Origin: Yamagishiella unicocca
Lineage: Eukaryota; Chlorophyta; Chlorophyceae; Chlamydomonadales; Volvocaceae
Assembly (NCBI GenBank): GCA_003116995.1
Contig: BDSL01000010.1
Coordinates: 930,001-994,000 of the forward strand
DNA length: 64,000 nt
Reading direction: 5' to 3'
This document shows positions 1 through 12,000 of the stretch, in pieces. Within the stretch, counting starts at the first letter, position 1; every line of letters starts with the position of its first letter. Position numbers and translations under genes: made by a program. A model generated the notes under the pieces. The model searched no databases, was not told where the DNA came from, and saw only the letters and a program-made list of their open reading frames with translations.

Positions 1-202
1 TCCTGCTGCCTTCGGTCGCCCCCGGCGTTGGTCCAGCTCCCGAGCTGCCTCCCACCTCTTCAGCACCATTTGAGGGCGCAGATTTGCCATGTCCATCGCT
101 AGCGCCTTTGCTGGAGCTGGCGGGCACCAGAACAGGGGTCTTGCCCGAAACAGAGGAGCTGGGCCTGGGGCCTAGGAGATCACCAAACAGTTCATCGTCC
201 AT
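1..202 (-). CDS. N-terminal part of an unidentified acidic/Ser-Gly-rich protein, cut by the left edge
   Basis: Reading leftwards from an ATG at 202-200, the frame stays open for 67 codons to the end of the window. The product starts MDDELFGDLLGPRP and then becomes rich in Ser, Gly, Ala and Pro. An acidic, aromatic-containing start followed by a disordered stretch is common in nuclear regulatory proteins, but I do not recognise the family. The codon composition is GC-rich like the neighbouring genes. Upstream (203-420) is AT-richer and could hold the promoter, though no TATA box is convincing. The exon may end within this stretch; no splice donor was chosen. Confidence 0.55.
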   Translation of the reverse strand, partial: MDDELFGDLLGPRPSSSVSGKTPVLVPASSSKGASDGHGKSAPSNGAEEVGGSSGAGPTPGATEGSR

Positions 203-1670
203 GATGTAAACAGAGATTTATAAACTGACCTGGGCTCGGAACAAATGTATAACAATAGTTCCGGAGCGAACACAATTTGTGCCCTGGCCCCAAGATCAGT
301 TAGTGGAGCTTCACCGTTACCAAGCTGCCCAAATCCCAACTTTAAGTATTTGTTAATTCGTTCGCAAACTGAAGTCTGATAGGCGCTTGGAGGCTTTTAG
401 TCTTTTACACAGTGGGTTTCATGTGTTGTGCAACATACAGGGACAAGGGAGTCCATATGCGTCATTAATTCGGTGCGCTCGATAAAGAAAAGCACATTAG
501 GTGACATTTCTCCGTGCTGCGCGTAGGTGGGACGTCGTATTCGTAGATGACGAACGTGCGTGAGCTTGCATCGCCCAAGGACCTTGAGGGCAACCGAAGA
601 TCTCATGAAATCAAGACGGTCTTATGGAGTTGGGGAGGGATACGCCCGGCAGGCTTGGCACGTGAGTTGCTGGGGAAGCTACGAATCTCCCCTGTACGAA
701 AGACACCCGTCACGCACGTGCTCGCGCTCACCGCTATCGCACGTTGCAAGCTTAAGTCAAGCGTCGCGTCCATTTCCTACTGCATGCCACGTTCCATAGC
801 ACCGTGCTCACAGGCACGCTCCCGCCCTGTCCCGCATACTGGCTATCTACCAGCGCTACCCGCAACACGGTTACAACAGGCGCTCCCTGGTGATCGACCT
901 GTCCATTCCCGACATAAGACCAGCGCAACGAATCTATCAGCCAACCCTGAGTTGTCTGGCATGCACGTCGAATGCAGCTGTACAGGGCGCTGAATTCAAA
1001 CTCAGCCAGCAGCCCGTGGGCTAGCTCCCACGGCAACACAACTATAGTGCGGACGCGGCCCTTGTCCTGCATAACCGGCCAGCACGTGCATAGCATGCGA
1101 CGTACGGTCAAGCCCTTCATGTGTAGAGCGTGCGCAAACCATGTCAGCATGCCTGCCCGACAGCAATTGGCTGCAATGCTCTGGAGCCTTTGTCCGGATA
1201 GCATCCGCCGGCTGGAGAGCTCCCGTGCTTTGGTGCGCTATGACGCATGCGGGTTTCGATGGTGATGCTGTGATGGTCATTGCCTCGTTACAGGCTGGGA
1301 GCTTTAGGGATACGAGATGTAATGGAGCCAGAGGTAGTTCCACTCGCTTCCACCTAGCGCAGACGCAAACACGTAATGGCGGGCTGAGGCGGATGGAGTA
1401 CCGCCGGTATTGTGCACGAAAGCAAAGACGAGACGAGACCACGAGAGCCCAGCACGCCGTGTGCCCATTCGTCCTTGGTCACCCAAGCGGGAAGCGTAAG
1501 GGGATTGTATTTTTTAGTTCTTCACCCGCTGGACGGTGTGAAGGCGAACTGAGGCGATGCTGAGTGACGCTGTGGATGGGTTTCCTATAAATACGCACAC
1601 CCCACGGCGAGCTAGCGATCGACAGGGATAGATAGGCCTGATTTTTCCTGGAGAGATATGTTTGGTGTGA
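203..1670. other. No supportable gene
   Basis: Overlapping short open frames occur on both strands, but none shows a recognisable domain, a good start context or a chain of splice sites. Nothing else stands out here. Confidence 0.5.
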
Positions 1671-1675
1671 TTACC

Positions 1676-1832
1676 TGGCAGTAGTGACTGTTACAGTGGG
1701 CCCCAGACCATATGGTAGGGCCATTGGGCGCATCGCCTGATACCGATCTGGCCTGAAGAGACGCAGGAAGAAGAACAAACAGCGGCACCAACCACCCAGG
1801 GGGAAGTGGCATAAAAAGGCCCCCTATCAGCA
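1676..1832 (-). repeat. Dispersed repeat family A, 3'-end copy (reverse orientation)
   Basis: On the minus strand this reads through CAGGCGATGCGCCC and a GGCCC.ACTGTAACAG tail. It aligns by eye with the copies at 3.1, 4.9, 43.4, 43.6 and 44.4 kb. The shared 3' end followed by GTTAC/GTAAC units suggests the 3' terminus of a non-LTR retrotransposon. That class assignment is inference; only the similarity is seen. Confidence 0.6.
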
Positions 1833-3037
1833 CTTCTCCAACTGCGGCCTGAAGGCCTAACCGTTACAACAAGAACTGCGGCCTGACGGCCTAACCGTTA
1901 CAACAACAACTGCGGCCTGACGCGACAGATCGTGTGACACGTCCGTCGCGTGACCAGCCAACTGTCGGTGAGTCGTGGGCGTTAGCACTGCACTTGAACT
2001 AGTTGCTATTCCGTTATATTAGTCATGTTTGCGGTAGCACAGTATCGCTCCTGCAAGCGACTGGGTAGTAGAGCATCCATCGCTCCATCTTCGGGGGTGA
2101 GACTCCAGGGATGCCATGTGTCGCCCGTACATGTCGTCGGTGCACGTAGGCCGGCTGCTCACCTGGGTGAGCAGCTTGTTGATCGCTAAGTAACTCAATG
2201 TTGTAGGACGTCTAGTCCACGCAGTAGCTCTCTTCACGGGAGTACAAGAGTGTAAGCCATTGGGCCTCGGCCGTGCTATCTGTGCCCAGCATTTGCCAAA
2301 CATGCACAACTGTACCGGTAACCGTTACAGGGACCCAAAGTCCATTTTTTTCGCCGTCCTTTTCGGGATTGTTTTCGGCCAATCTGTCAATTAAGATACA
2401 CGGCACTAGCCTGTCATGTGCGTTTGGGACCCACGGTATGTATGCGTTGCGTGGCGGTGATGGCGTCTGTGCGGTGCTAGGACCCATGCATTATGCGTTG
2501 CGCCGGCGTTCGCTTTGTGTGACGTTTGTGCGTAGTTGTGCGCGTTTGTGTTGAGGACCAACCCCTCCCCAACCCTTGCTCGGGACCCCTAGTGCCGCGA
2601 AACCCCGCAAACGGGACCAAAAGTCCACTACCCCGCCGAATCGCACCATCGCGCAAAGTGACAACAGGGGAGATAGCCACCGACACCTTTAAAGTAGCCG
2701 GCATGTACCGCCGCCCAGCCTCCATCGCGCTGACGGCCGCGAGCATCACGACGTCCCAAACACATTGCTGCAGGGGCCAGTACCAACCACACTTGACCCC
2801 AGGACACACCAGCGCCCACCCGCACGGCCAATTGATCGACGACGGCTTGAGCCACCTGGCAGCTCCAGAAATGATGCTGCCGAGTGGAGGGCCCGCCTGG
2901 CACCGCACTAGGGGAATTCACCACAACCGCCCTGAGAGGCCACTGCGCCCCGTATGTGGCAGTTGCCAAGGAGAGGAGCGCCTTGTAGTGCCGACCAAGC
3001 CAAGCGCAGCTCAACGGCAACCGCTGGGTCCAGCAGT
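1833..3037. other. No supportable gene; short GTAACGGTTAC motif
   Basis: There are duplicated 'ctgcggcctga(c/a)ggcctaaccgttacaac' units at about 1842-1915, and a CGGTAACCGTTACAG palindromic motif near 2313. The same GTAAC/GTTAC motif ends family-A copies elsewhere in the window. No gene is visible. Confidence 0.5.
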
Positions 3038-3240
3038 GGGGAGCCTCTAGTGCAAATTCCCCTGGGGTGCTGGCTGCTGCCCTGTGTGCCTACGGCCTGT
3101 TGATTGGTGTTCTGGTGGTTTGCCTTTGTTCCTGTGCACGTCGGTCTTTGTCTCCTCCGTCTTCCTCAGCGTCAGGCGATGTGCCCGATGGTTCTACCTC
3201 TTGGTCTGGAACCCACTGTAACCCTTGCAACAAGTACCTC
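3038..3240 (+). repeat. Dispersed repeat family A, copy
   Basis: Begins with GGGGAGCCTCTAGTGCAAAT and ends with GGTCTGGAACCCACTGTAAC. The same start is found at about 4781 and 41563, and the same end at about 4951 and 44418. Copies differ by scattered substitutions, as expected for old, independently decaying insertions. Confidence 0.7.
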
Positions 3241-3984
3241 TCGGACGAATAGCTCATGCGCGGCAGCGCGGGCCGCCACCGTTTCCCGTAGTTGTATGTG
3301 ATCGCGGCCACTCGCACCGACATACTCCGAATCAGAAGGGCGCACACCCCACCAACCGCCAGCCGAGGCGCGCACCCAACATCAACTCCTCATCAGGTGT
3401 GGTCGGGTGGCCGGTACCCGCTGGCGCCGCCCTACTCGCCACCGCTGCCATCCACCACGAGGATGGGAGGTCCACCCACAGCGAGGCCTCCAAGTAAGCG
3501 CCCCCATATACTTCTGGAACTGCCGAAGCTCCAAGAAAACCCGAGCCTCCCTAGTACGAGGCCAGATGCCCGACCAGGCCCGACAGCTGCGCGCCAGCTC
3601 GCCATCACCCCTATGCGCATATATGTTGGGGAGCCAGTTGGCGAGGAACAAGATTCCATGCTCAAATATGTGACGGTGCTCCATTTGGCTCCATTAGTAA
3701 TATTCGTTACAGTGAGCTTTATTGATGCGGCGGGACCGAGTGGGACCCTATGGGGCGTACGTCCAAATGGATGGAGCATGGAGGCTCAGGAAAAACCTTA
3801 GGCTAGCTACCTACGCATAAACGCCTTACATCCATCGAGAACAACTATGTACAGCTTACTTATCAGGCAAGTAAACAAGCAGCGAAGAAAAGCGAAGAAA
3901 AGCGCTGGCGGTCAAAACCGTTACTACCAGACCTAACTTCATTACAACAGCCCATCAAGCCCATACATATCGTAAGATGGCATT
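3241..3984. other. No supportable gene
   Basis: Short overlapping frames only, with no domain similarity and no consistent splice structure. Confidence 0.45.
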
Positions 3985-4400
3985 GGTGGGAACACGGTGT
4001 GTGCCATAACCGTGTTCCCAGCGTTTAGGCCGTGTTCCCGCCCTTGCGAGTTATCCGGACATATCAAACAGTCCTTATAAGTCATATAGAGGGTACCGGG
4101 CGTCCCTGCGGGTGATATGAGCGGGGGAATCGGTGGGAACACGGTGTGTGTCATAACCGTGTTCCCAGCGTTTTAGGCCGTGTTCCCGCCCTTGCGAGTG
4201 GCCCGGACATATCAAATAGTTCTTATAACGATATAGAGGGTATGTGACATCCATGCGGGCGATATGAGCGGGGGAATCGGTGGGAACACGGGTATTAGTT
4301 GTAACGGTTACAGTGGGTATTATTTGTGGGAGCACGGTGCATGTCATGACCGTGTTCCCGCCCTTGCGAGTGGCCCGGACATATCAAATAGTCCTTATCC
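3985..4400. repeat. Tandem repeat of about 147 bp, two full units plus two partial ones
   Basis: Units start at about 3985 and 4132 (GGTGGGAACACGGTGTGTG), with degenerate units at about 4278 and 4325. Each carries an internal inverted pair GGGAACACGG / CCGTGTTCCC and the block GAGTGGCCCGGACATATCAA. The inverted pairs make each unit potentially hairpin-forming. No coding content. Confidence 0.8.
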
Positions 4401-4489
4401 GTCATACTAAGGGTACCATAAGCTTGGAGTGATACTGAGTGATTTTGGGCAGTATTGTATGGGGACGTAATGCGGGAACACGGGAACAC

Positions 4490-4980
4490 GGCCAATCGCC
4501 TTGTGTGCCAATCGCCAATCGCCAATCGCCAATCGCCAATCGCCTTGTGTGCGGGGGACCGGCTGAGGTACTGGTGGATTCCTGATCGGCTCGGGTTGTC
4601 TTGGGGAGCGGGGTTTCCCGTGCTTCATACTTTCTGGCTATATAAGCGTGTTGAGCCCTGCTAGGGGTCCGTGCCTTATGGGACGAGAGGTGGCGGGTTC
4701 CGATGTTTGCATCGTTGCGGCGCTTCACTGGTTCGTCGGGTGCTGGGCTGTTAGGTTGGTTGGTGGCCAGTTCCTGATAGGGGAGCCTCTAGTGCAAATT
4801 CCCCCTGGGGTGCTGGCTTCTGCTCTGTATGCCTACGGCCTGTCAACTTGGTGTTCTGGTGGTTTGCCTTTGTTTCGGTGCATGTCGGTATTTGTTTCCT
4901 CCGTCTTGTTCAGTGTCAGGCGATGCGCCCGATGGTTCTACCTCTTGGTCTGGAACCCACTGTAACCGTTACAACAAAAA
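4490..4980 (+). repeat. Dispersed repeat family A, long copy, with an internal CCAATCG heptamer tract
   Basis: The block from about 4560 to 4978 parallels 44140-44447 segment by segment (GATCGGC..GGGTTGT, CACTGGTTCGTCGG, TAGGTTGGTTGGTGGCC, GGTCTGGAACCCACTGTAAC). At 4507-4545 the heptamer CCAATCG is repeated about five times. The block ends in an A-rich run after CCGTTACAAC, which fits a retroposed 3' end. Confidence 0.7.
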
Positions 4981-6078
4981 AAAACGGCCATGACCGGCTA
5001 GCCGGTCATTCTTGGGAACACGGTCATGACCGGGTAGCCGGTCGAGTTGCTTACTGCGGAGGAAGCGGCACTCGCTGACGGTCAAGGAACGGACTCCATG
5101 GTTAAGGACGGAGATGCCACGGCAGGTAACCATGGCAGTAGAGGAAGCGATGTCCTGTCCAAAAAGAGACAAATGTAAAATTTCGGCCCGTCCGAGTAAC
5201 GTAAACCAACCATCTGGAATTAAGCCTATTCCTCTCTGAAGTGCAGAACAGACAGTAGCCTCGAAAAGTATAAATCGAGACGAAGCAGCAGTCTTTTACG
5301 GTGCGCAACCACTGCGGCCTGGTTGCATAAGCGCCAGCGACAGATCAGCTACGAACCAACGTTACTCCATGGCACATTCGCGCAAGGCACATTTGCTATT
5401 GATCCGCCTCACAGGACATGAAAACCTTTACGACAACGTGGTAGCCGCAATAAGTGGAATACCGGTATACTTGAATAAGCCGCCGGAGAGAATTAGGTTC
5501 CAGAGCGGTACCTCCGACAAGCCACACAGCGAATGAAGGAGAACAGTTCAAAAAGGCCAATCCGTGCAGATCCTTCGCGCACTGCGCGCATGCCACGTAA
5601 AGAAGGAATTCGACGCTGTGGTAAGAAGCAACAGGGAGAGCCGTACATACGTGGTACACCGCCAATCCAAGCCCGTTGCAAGTGCAAATGGCCGTACGTT
5701 ATCTTGGATCGACACGCATTACCTACTACATAAGTAGACTCCCCGCGTTGAGTCGCGTTTAACACTAAACCCCAACTCCGCAAGCGCGATTCCCAAGCTC
5801 CGCCAGGCTCCGCCCATGCCCGCAATGGCCCGCTGGGTTCTTCTTCTGGTTTCAAACTTAAGAGGCAGAAATACACCGGCAAGCAGACGGGTATTTCCTC
5901 ATAGTAAACAAAGCAGTACCGTACTAGGAAGCAAAAAGTCACAAGATAGTATACGTTAACAATGCAAATAAACAGCGCTTGGCAACCACGACCTTTCGCT
6001 CATAAATACCAAGTTTAATATCGCGCTGGCTGCTGTGCCGCTTAAAATCATTCATGCATCTCTCATCAGCTCATGACA
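4981..6078. other. No supportable gene; 3' flank of the receptor kinase gene
   Basis: Contains short direct and inverted copies of 'gaccggctagccggtca' at 4991-5044 and otherwise nothing recognisable. The minus-strand receptor kinase gene ends at 6079, so its 3' UTR must lie here. No clear TGTAA signal on that strand was found close to the stop. Confidence 0.5.
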
Positions 6079-9000
6079 CTAGGCTTGCAGCACCGGGCGG
6101 CCTCCTTCCCCGGCGCTGCCGCCGTCGAATCTACAAGTCGCTGGCTCCAAGACGGCATCTCTGTAGTACTGGTGCTGGCGGAGAAGTACCTTGACCAAGG
6201 TCTCCACAACCTGCACAGTAGTCCACACAAAGCATGACAGCAACATAATCGCATCGTGAGAGACTTTCCTTTCTTAACAATCACATCGGCAGCGCATCGG
6301 CCATCCATATGCAATTCGGCCAAGTAAGACGGGCCAAGTATCCTTCAGAACGTGCGTGCATCCTGGCAACCGGCATCCCTTTGGCTTACTTGCTGTAAAA
6401 TCAGCAGCCTCGTACCTGCGGGCGCAGGTGCTGCCCCACCCTTTGCTTGCTCGCAGATAAGATGTATCAACGCAACAGGAAGGTCGCCGGAGGGCGGACT
6501 AAGAGGTGAGGCCCATCACGAGACGCCCCGTTGACAACGGCTTGCGATCACGTATCCTAGGATCAGGCGCAGGACTACAAGTAAGGTTTTAGGGTTTTAG
6601 GGAGTACGACTAGCGCACTGCATCACATATAGTATATCTAAGTTGCACCCCAGGGCCCCATCTGCATATTTAGCGAGGTGGAAATCCTACATACGTGCCC
6701 TTTCCATCCCAAATTTGTTCGCTTTTAGATCCCAACCATCGTAGACACCTTTGCCTATGTATAACTGGTACGACGTCGGTGAAGATACATTGAGGGTTCA
6801 CTGCTGGCTTCGGCTTGGCGTCGCATCGATCAGCAGCGATAGTTCTCATCACCTACATATCCTTTACAACGACAGCCGGCGCTGGTGAACGAGAAAAAAC
6901 AGTACACATAACAGTACACATAACAGTACACATAAAAGTACACATAACAGTACACATAACTACTCTTTGCTACTCCCACATCCTCTTTTCCTCTCCCTAT
7001 AAGAAACCTAGAGCATGGGGCTTGCTTGCGAAGCGAACTGCTGGCGTGAGCTGTGGGGTTCGCACCCACCTGCAGGAACGTCGGGCGTTGAGATGGCTCC
7101 TTTGAAAAACAGGCCGACACCAGGTCGGAGAGCAGCAGGGGGTAGTTCGAAGGTAACACCGCCCAGGTAGGCGGTCCCGCGACAGAGGCCGCGGCGGCGT
7201 TCCGTGCGGGGGTGCCGCCGTTGAGCAGCGGCTCGTCATCCCCCTTCCGAGGCCCACGCCACAGCGGCGCGGTCCGAGAACGGATAAGCGCAATCTTATC
7301 CCCGTGGCACAGCTCCAGCAGCAGGACACCGAAGGCCCACACGTCGGCTGCCTTGGACAGGTGTCCGCGGAAAACCACCTCGGGCGCTGAGTAGGCCGGA
7401 GTGCCCTGCATCGCCGCTAGGGATTGTAACGGTTACCACTACATGAATGCACAGGGACTTTGCCAAAGGTCACCACCCTTTTAATATGGATTCATAAAAC
7501 CGGAGGTAGGAGACGGGCCTAACCGACTCGGAGCCGCAGCCTACAATGGACGTACAGGTACAAGACGTACATACGTATGGGATTGTAGGACCATCGGTAA
7601 GAAGGAACATCACGCTCAAGCCCAAAACTTTAAAAGTTTATCAACGCGAGTAATAGGATAACGTGCGTGCACACGTGCAAAGCCTGTATACCTTGAATGA
7701 GATATATGGGGCTGGCGCTAACAAACACGAAACAGGTGGTGCATGTCAGCCTACGGACATACAGTCTGCTGAAATATGGCAAGCAAGGAAGTCCGATGCC
7801 CAACGCCTCGGCCCCTCACGTTTCCCCAGCCAGCTTGCCTGAAAGCAGTTTGAGGCGTGCGTCTGGCCCTCCAGCATACGTACACTGCGAGGTGAAGCAA
7901 AGCCGGCGGAGTGGCGAGAAGGACAAGTATTCTATTCATTGATGAAATTGATAAGCAGCTGGTGCGAATGTTACATGCAGCAGCACCGTCCTGCTGTGTG
8001 CGTGTGGGGCCAACCGAGCGACCAACGCTGTCGAACGCTGCAGATCCAATTGTCGCCAGACAAGCAGCATTGGGACGCGTATCGGTGATGCCAACGGCTT
8101 TGTTTGGCTCGTCCTTCGCCTCCATCCGGCGCGCAACATACAGCAGGTGCAACTAACGGTTGTACAACACGGCAAATACGCGTGTATGTGATAATAAGCC
8201 ATGACCCAGGAGGTCATACGTCTGGGATTCGTACCTGAGCCCGAAATCCGAGACCTTCGCCACGACCGGGGGCCGCCACAACCCCTGGAGCGGCTGGCGC
8301 AGGGCGGCGCCATAGGAATCGGTTTGATTCATCATCCCCGAGTTGTCGTTAGCCGCGTGACAGCAACTCGAGAGCAGCACGTTCTGCGATGGGCGGGTGC
8401 CCCGGGCACGTCCATGCATGCGTGGGTGCCTTCACACAGGAGCACGCGAGAAGATATATACCATGACACCTAGCCCCTCTAGATGCAACAGAGGTAGGAT
8501 CATTCACTCAAGGTACAAGCGAGCGGCTGCTGAGGACCACCGTTGCTCGCTGCAGGCGCGGCCCAAGCCATGAATCTACCCCGAGTTATAACTAGGGCTC
8601 CTTGCTACATGTTGGCAATAAACTCTCGCATCCTCACTATCATACCCGCAACCGCAATCTGTGGATTATTATGATAAGGAACAGCACGCACTTAAGTGAT
8701 GTACGTACGCGGGTAATAACTTACAGACGCGCTCAAGTCCCCGTGCACAATGTTCTTGGAGTGGATGTGGCTCATGCCGCATGCGATGTCCAACGCTAGC
8801 GTCAGTGAAAACAGTGCCGTGGCGCCTCCAGACGACACGCTGCCTATCACGCCAGCGCCTGCACCGAGCAAACAGCAGCAGCAGCAGCAGCAGCAACAGC
8901 GAGGAGGTCAGCTGCGGCGGAAGGAGGTCCACCACCGGGGGTATGGTAACGCGGAACATATCGTACGCTTCTGCGTATCGAACGTACGCGTTCTCCACTC

Positions 9001-12000
9001 CAAATAAGTTAAATTATCCTGTGCGGACGCGATCCTTGCTACAAACACGCTATCGTAACTACCTACACTGCAACGTGACGCGCTGGCGATAAGACATTAC
9101 TCAGTGTAGGCCGCTGAGGCCGGCCATAGGGGTCCAATCTGCGGCTCGGTCTCCCGGCCTTGGTTCACATACTGAGTCATGTTTGGGGTGAGGGGTATTT
9201 TAGGGTTTTGCGCGCACACAGCAGGACCAGAAGCAAGGGCTTTGGTGTAACCTGCATGATGATAAGCACTGTCGGAACACAGCAGCGACTCGCGGGATGG
9301 AGGACTGAGCAACACCGACGCACGTGTGGTGCTTCGCGGCCGACAAGCAAACGAGCCGCGCGCGCGAGGTGTACGCACGGCGGGTTGGGTGCGCCGCGGC
9401 GATTGTGCGCCCCATACATCTCTCCGTTACCGTGCTGCAGTCAGTCTTCAGTACGACACACCGTACATACTGCCGCCAGGGCATCTAATTCCGGTGTCGA
9501 TGCCGCAGTAGCTGCTAAGTGGCGCCGACGGAGTGGCGCCTAGCTGGCGCTACGAAGCTGCGCTGAGGAAGGCTACGCCCGACCGTGGTATGTTGTGCTA
9601 TCTATCTATCTATCTATCTATCTATCTCATAATTGGACGGAGCGACGCTCCACCTATCTATCTACACTCCACATCCAACATGACTCACCAAGCGCAGATG
9701 AGAGCGAACCCACGTTGCAATACTCCTGCGGACGACAAACAGGCAAACAAACATGGGGAATGACACTTGTGTCGAAACGGCTTAGGATTGCAAACAGCTT
9801 GCTAACCGGCAGCAGCGCGGCATGACGCCCACGCATCTCGGTCCGTCAATGCCGACGAGATGCATGACTGCGGGCATGCGCGCGTTCTGTATACCAACAC
9901 AGCCCGGTGCCTTGGTTCACCGTGTTCCCATTCCCGGCTCCACCACCACCTTTCCTTCCCAACGTGGCTAGGCATGCGTTTCAAGCACCAAGACCCTCAA
10001 GCAAAAAATGCCAGCAGTGCGTCCCCAGTCACCGTCCAACCCTTCGTCCCACAGCTGTCCACCCGTCCATCCAACTTCGCTCCCATGTGGCGCCTGCGCG
10101 TTCGTACACAAGCAACCCGCCCACCTGGATGATGTACAGTTTGTACACGTCATTCGGTGCCCCCCGATGCGCCTCCTCGACAATGAAGTCATCGCACTTG
10201 TCGGACTCCGCCACCTCCTGCGTGCGCCGCAAGAATCCAGACGCATACATACAAGGCAGGGCAGGGCGTTCAACCTATCCCGGAGGTCTGTCTCTGCAAG
10301 CCGTACAGCTAGCTGGCCGCGTCCAGCAGTAGTTTAAAATTAGGAGCGAGCAGGGAGCTACTGGCTGTGCTGCTAGGTGTGTACGAGTGGCAGACGCATG
10401 TGTTCGCTACGTACAAACATGGGGTCTGACAGCATGCGTAATTCGCGCGTCATAGGCGCTTCAAAGCTGGAAAATAACTGGTGAAGGAAGTGATATTGGA
10501 AGGAAGCAGGCAGGTTCGGCTACGTTGGAATCGATCCAGCGAAAACCAAGGCCCCCACAGCGAATGAAGCGGGATGGGAACTATATATGTGTGGGGATCA
10601 AGCGGAACCTAAGCAGAACACAAAAAAAACATTCCCAAAGTGCTGGGAAGTTTTAAGTTGGTGTGACCCGATGCAAACCACGATTCAAGGAAAGAGTTTT
10701 AGGGCTTAGGCCGATGTGTTCCTCTACCGACCAGCCAGGTTGAGGTCCGGCGTGGAAACGCGAGCTCGAAAGTCCAAACAAGCTCCCGAACCGTAAAGAC
10801 GACGACGGTATCCAACGCCATACACACATTGAATCCTAGCATATGCAATGACGCCCTCACAACCTACCGTTGGCGGCGTATGTGGCGCCCGGGTCCGGGG
10901 ATCCGTTTTCACGTCCACGGCCGCGAATTCCACGACCTCTGCGGCGTACGTGCTCACGATGTGTGGGTGCTGCATATATACATGAAGAAGAGGGTTCAAG
11001 GATTACAGGGGCTTTAAAAAACTTTTAAAGTTACTTAAGAGTTCCTCCGAAGTCCAACACCAGCCGGCTTGGCCGTGGACCACCACTTCTGTGAGATTGA
11101 TCGGGCGGAAGGGGGCCGCTGGGACAAGTTCGCAGGAAGGCAAGGAATGGAGACGGCCGTACGCCGCGCGGCCTCTGCGGTCGCACCCGTCTCGATGGAG
11201 GAGAGGAGGTAGGCAGGTGATGGAGGTAGAAACCCATAGCCCACGCAGGGACGGTGGTAAAGAACGTGAACGTTTTTTCGACGACGTGTTTCGAGTCTTC
11301 GTTTTTTAGCTTTATAGCTTTTACAGTAGATGTTGCGTGATTCGGTCCGCGCCATCCTCGGCAGGGAGTTCTTGAGTACCGGTACTCGGGACCACGTCCG
11401 CCTCTTGCAGCGTGCTCTGTGTCGAGCGCCCTCGCGCATCTCCCAACCTCATGTGAGCCACATCAAGCGCCCGCTCTCCGCGGTTGCGTGTGCCGCCCCG
11501 AACAATGTTCCTTTGTTGCGGCGCCTCCGGGCCCACCGAGAACACCCTATTAGTTCATGTGGTGGACCGACGTGCCTTGGTCTTTGTCCATGCGGGATGC
11601 TGCCTGTGGTGGTCTGGCCGCGTGTTTAGAACATTCTTTTCGCTAATCTTCTTTTCATTGGTAGACACAGCGGTTGGCACGTCTGTGTAGGTTATGGCCA
11701 TACATTCTGCGTTCGAACCCCTGCCACTTGCCGACCCTCCTTTTGGTCACGCCGTCTCGGGCAGGGCCATGGGCTGCTCTGCACGGGCTTTTTGTTGTCA
11801 CCCTTCCACGCTGTTTCGTGCAGAGTGTTGTTTATCTCGTTTTGTGGCGCCTGGCGGCCGTGGAGTCGATTGGCTGTGGGCTTCCGCGCCGTGGCTGCTG
11901 TTTGGGCAGGGTGGCGTCTCTGTGCCTTTCGGGGCTTTTCTTGCCCTGATGGGTTCCGTGCCGTCTGCTGGGTCCCGTCCCGGCTCTCACACGGTGAGGC

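Noticed and set aside
6586..6602. Two TTTTAGGG units resembling the Chlamydomonas telomere repeat
   Set aside because: Only two units, too short to call an interstitial telomere.
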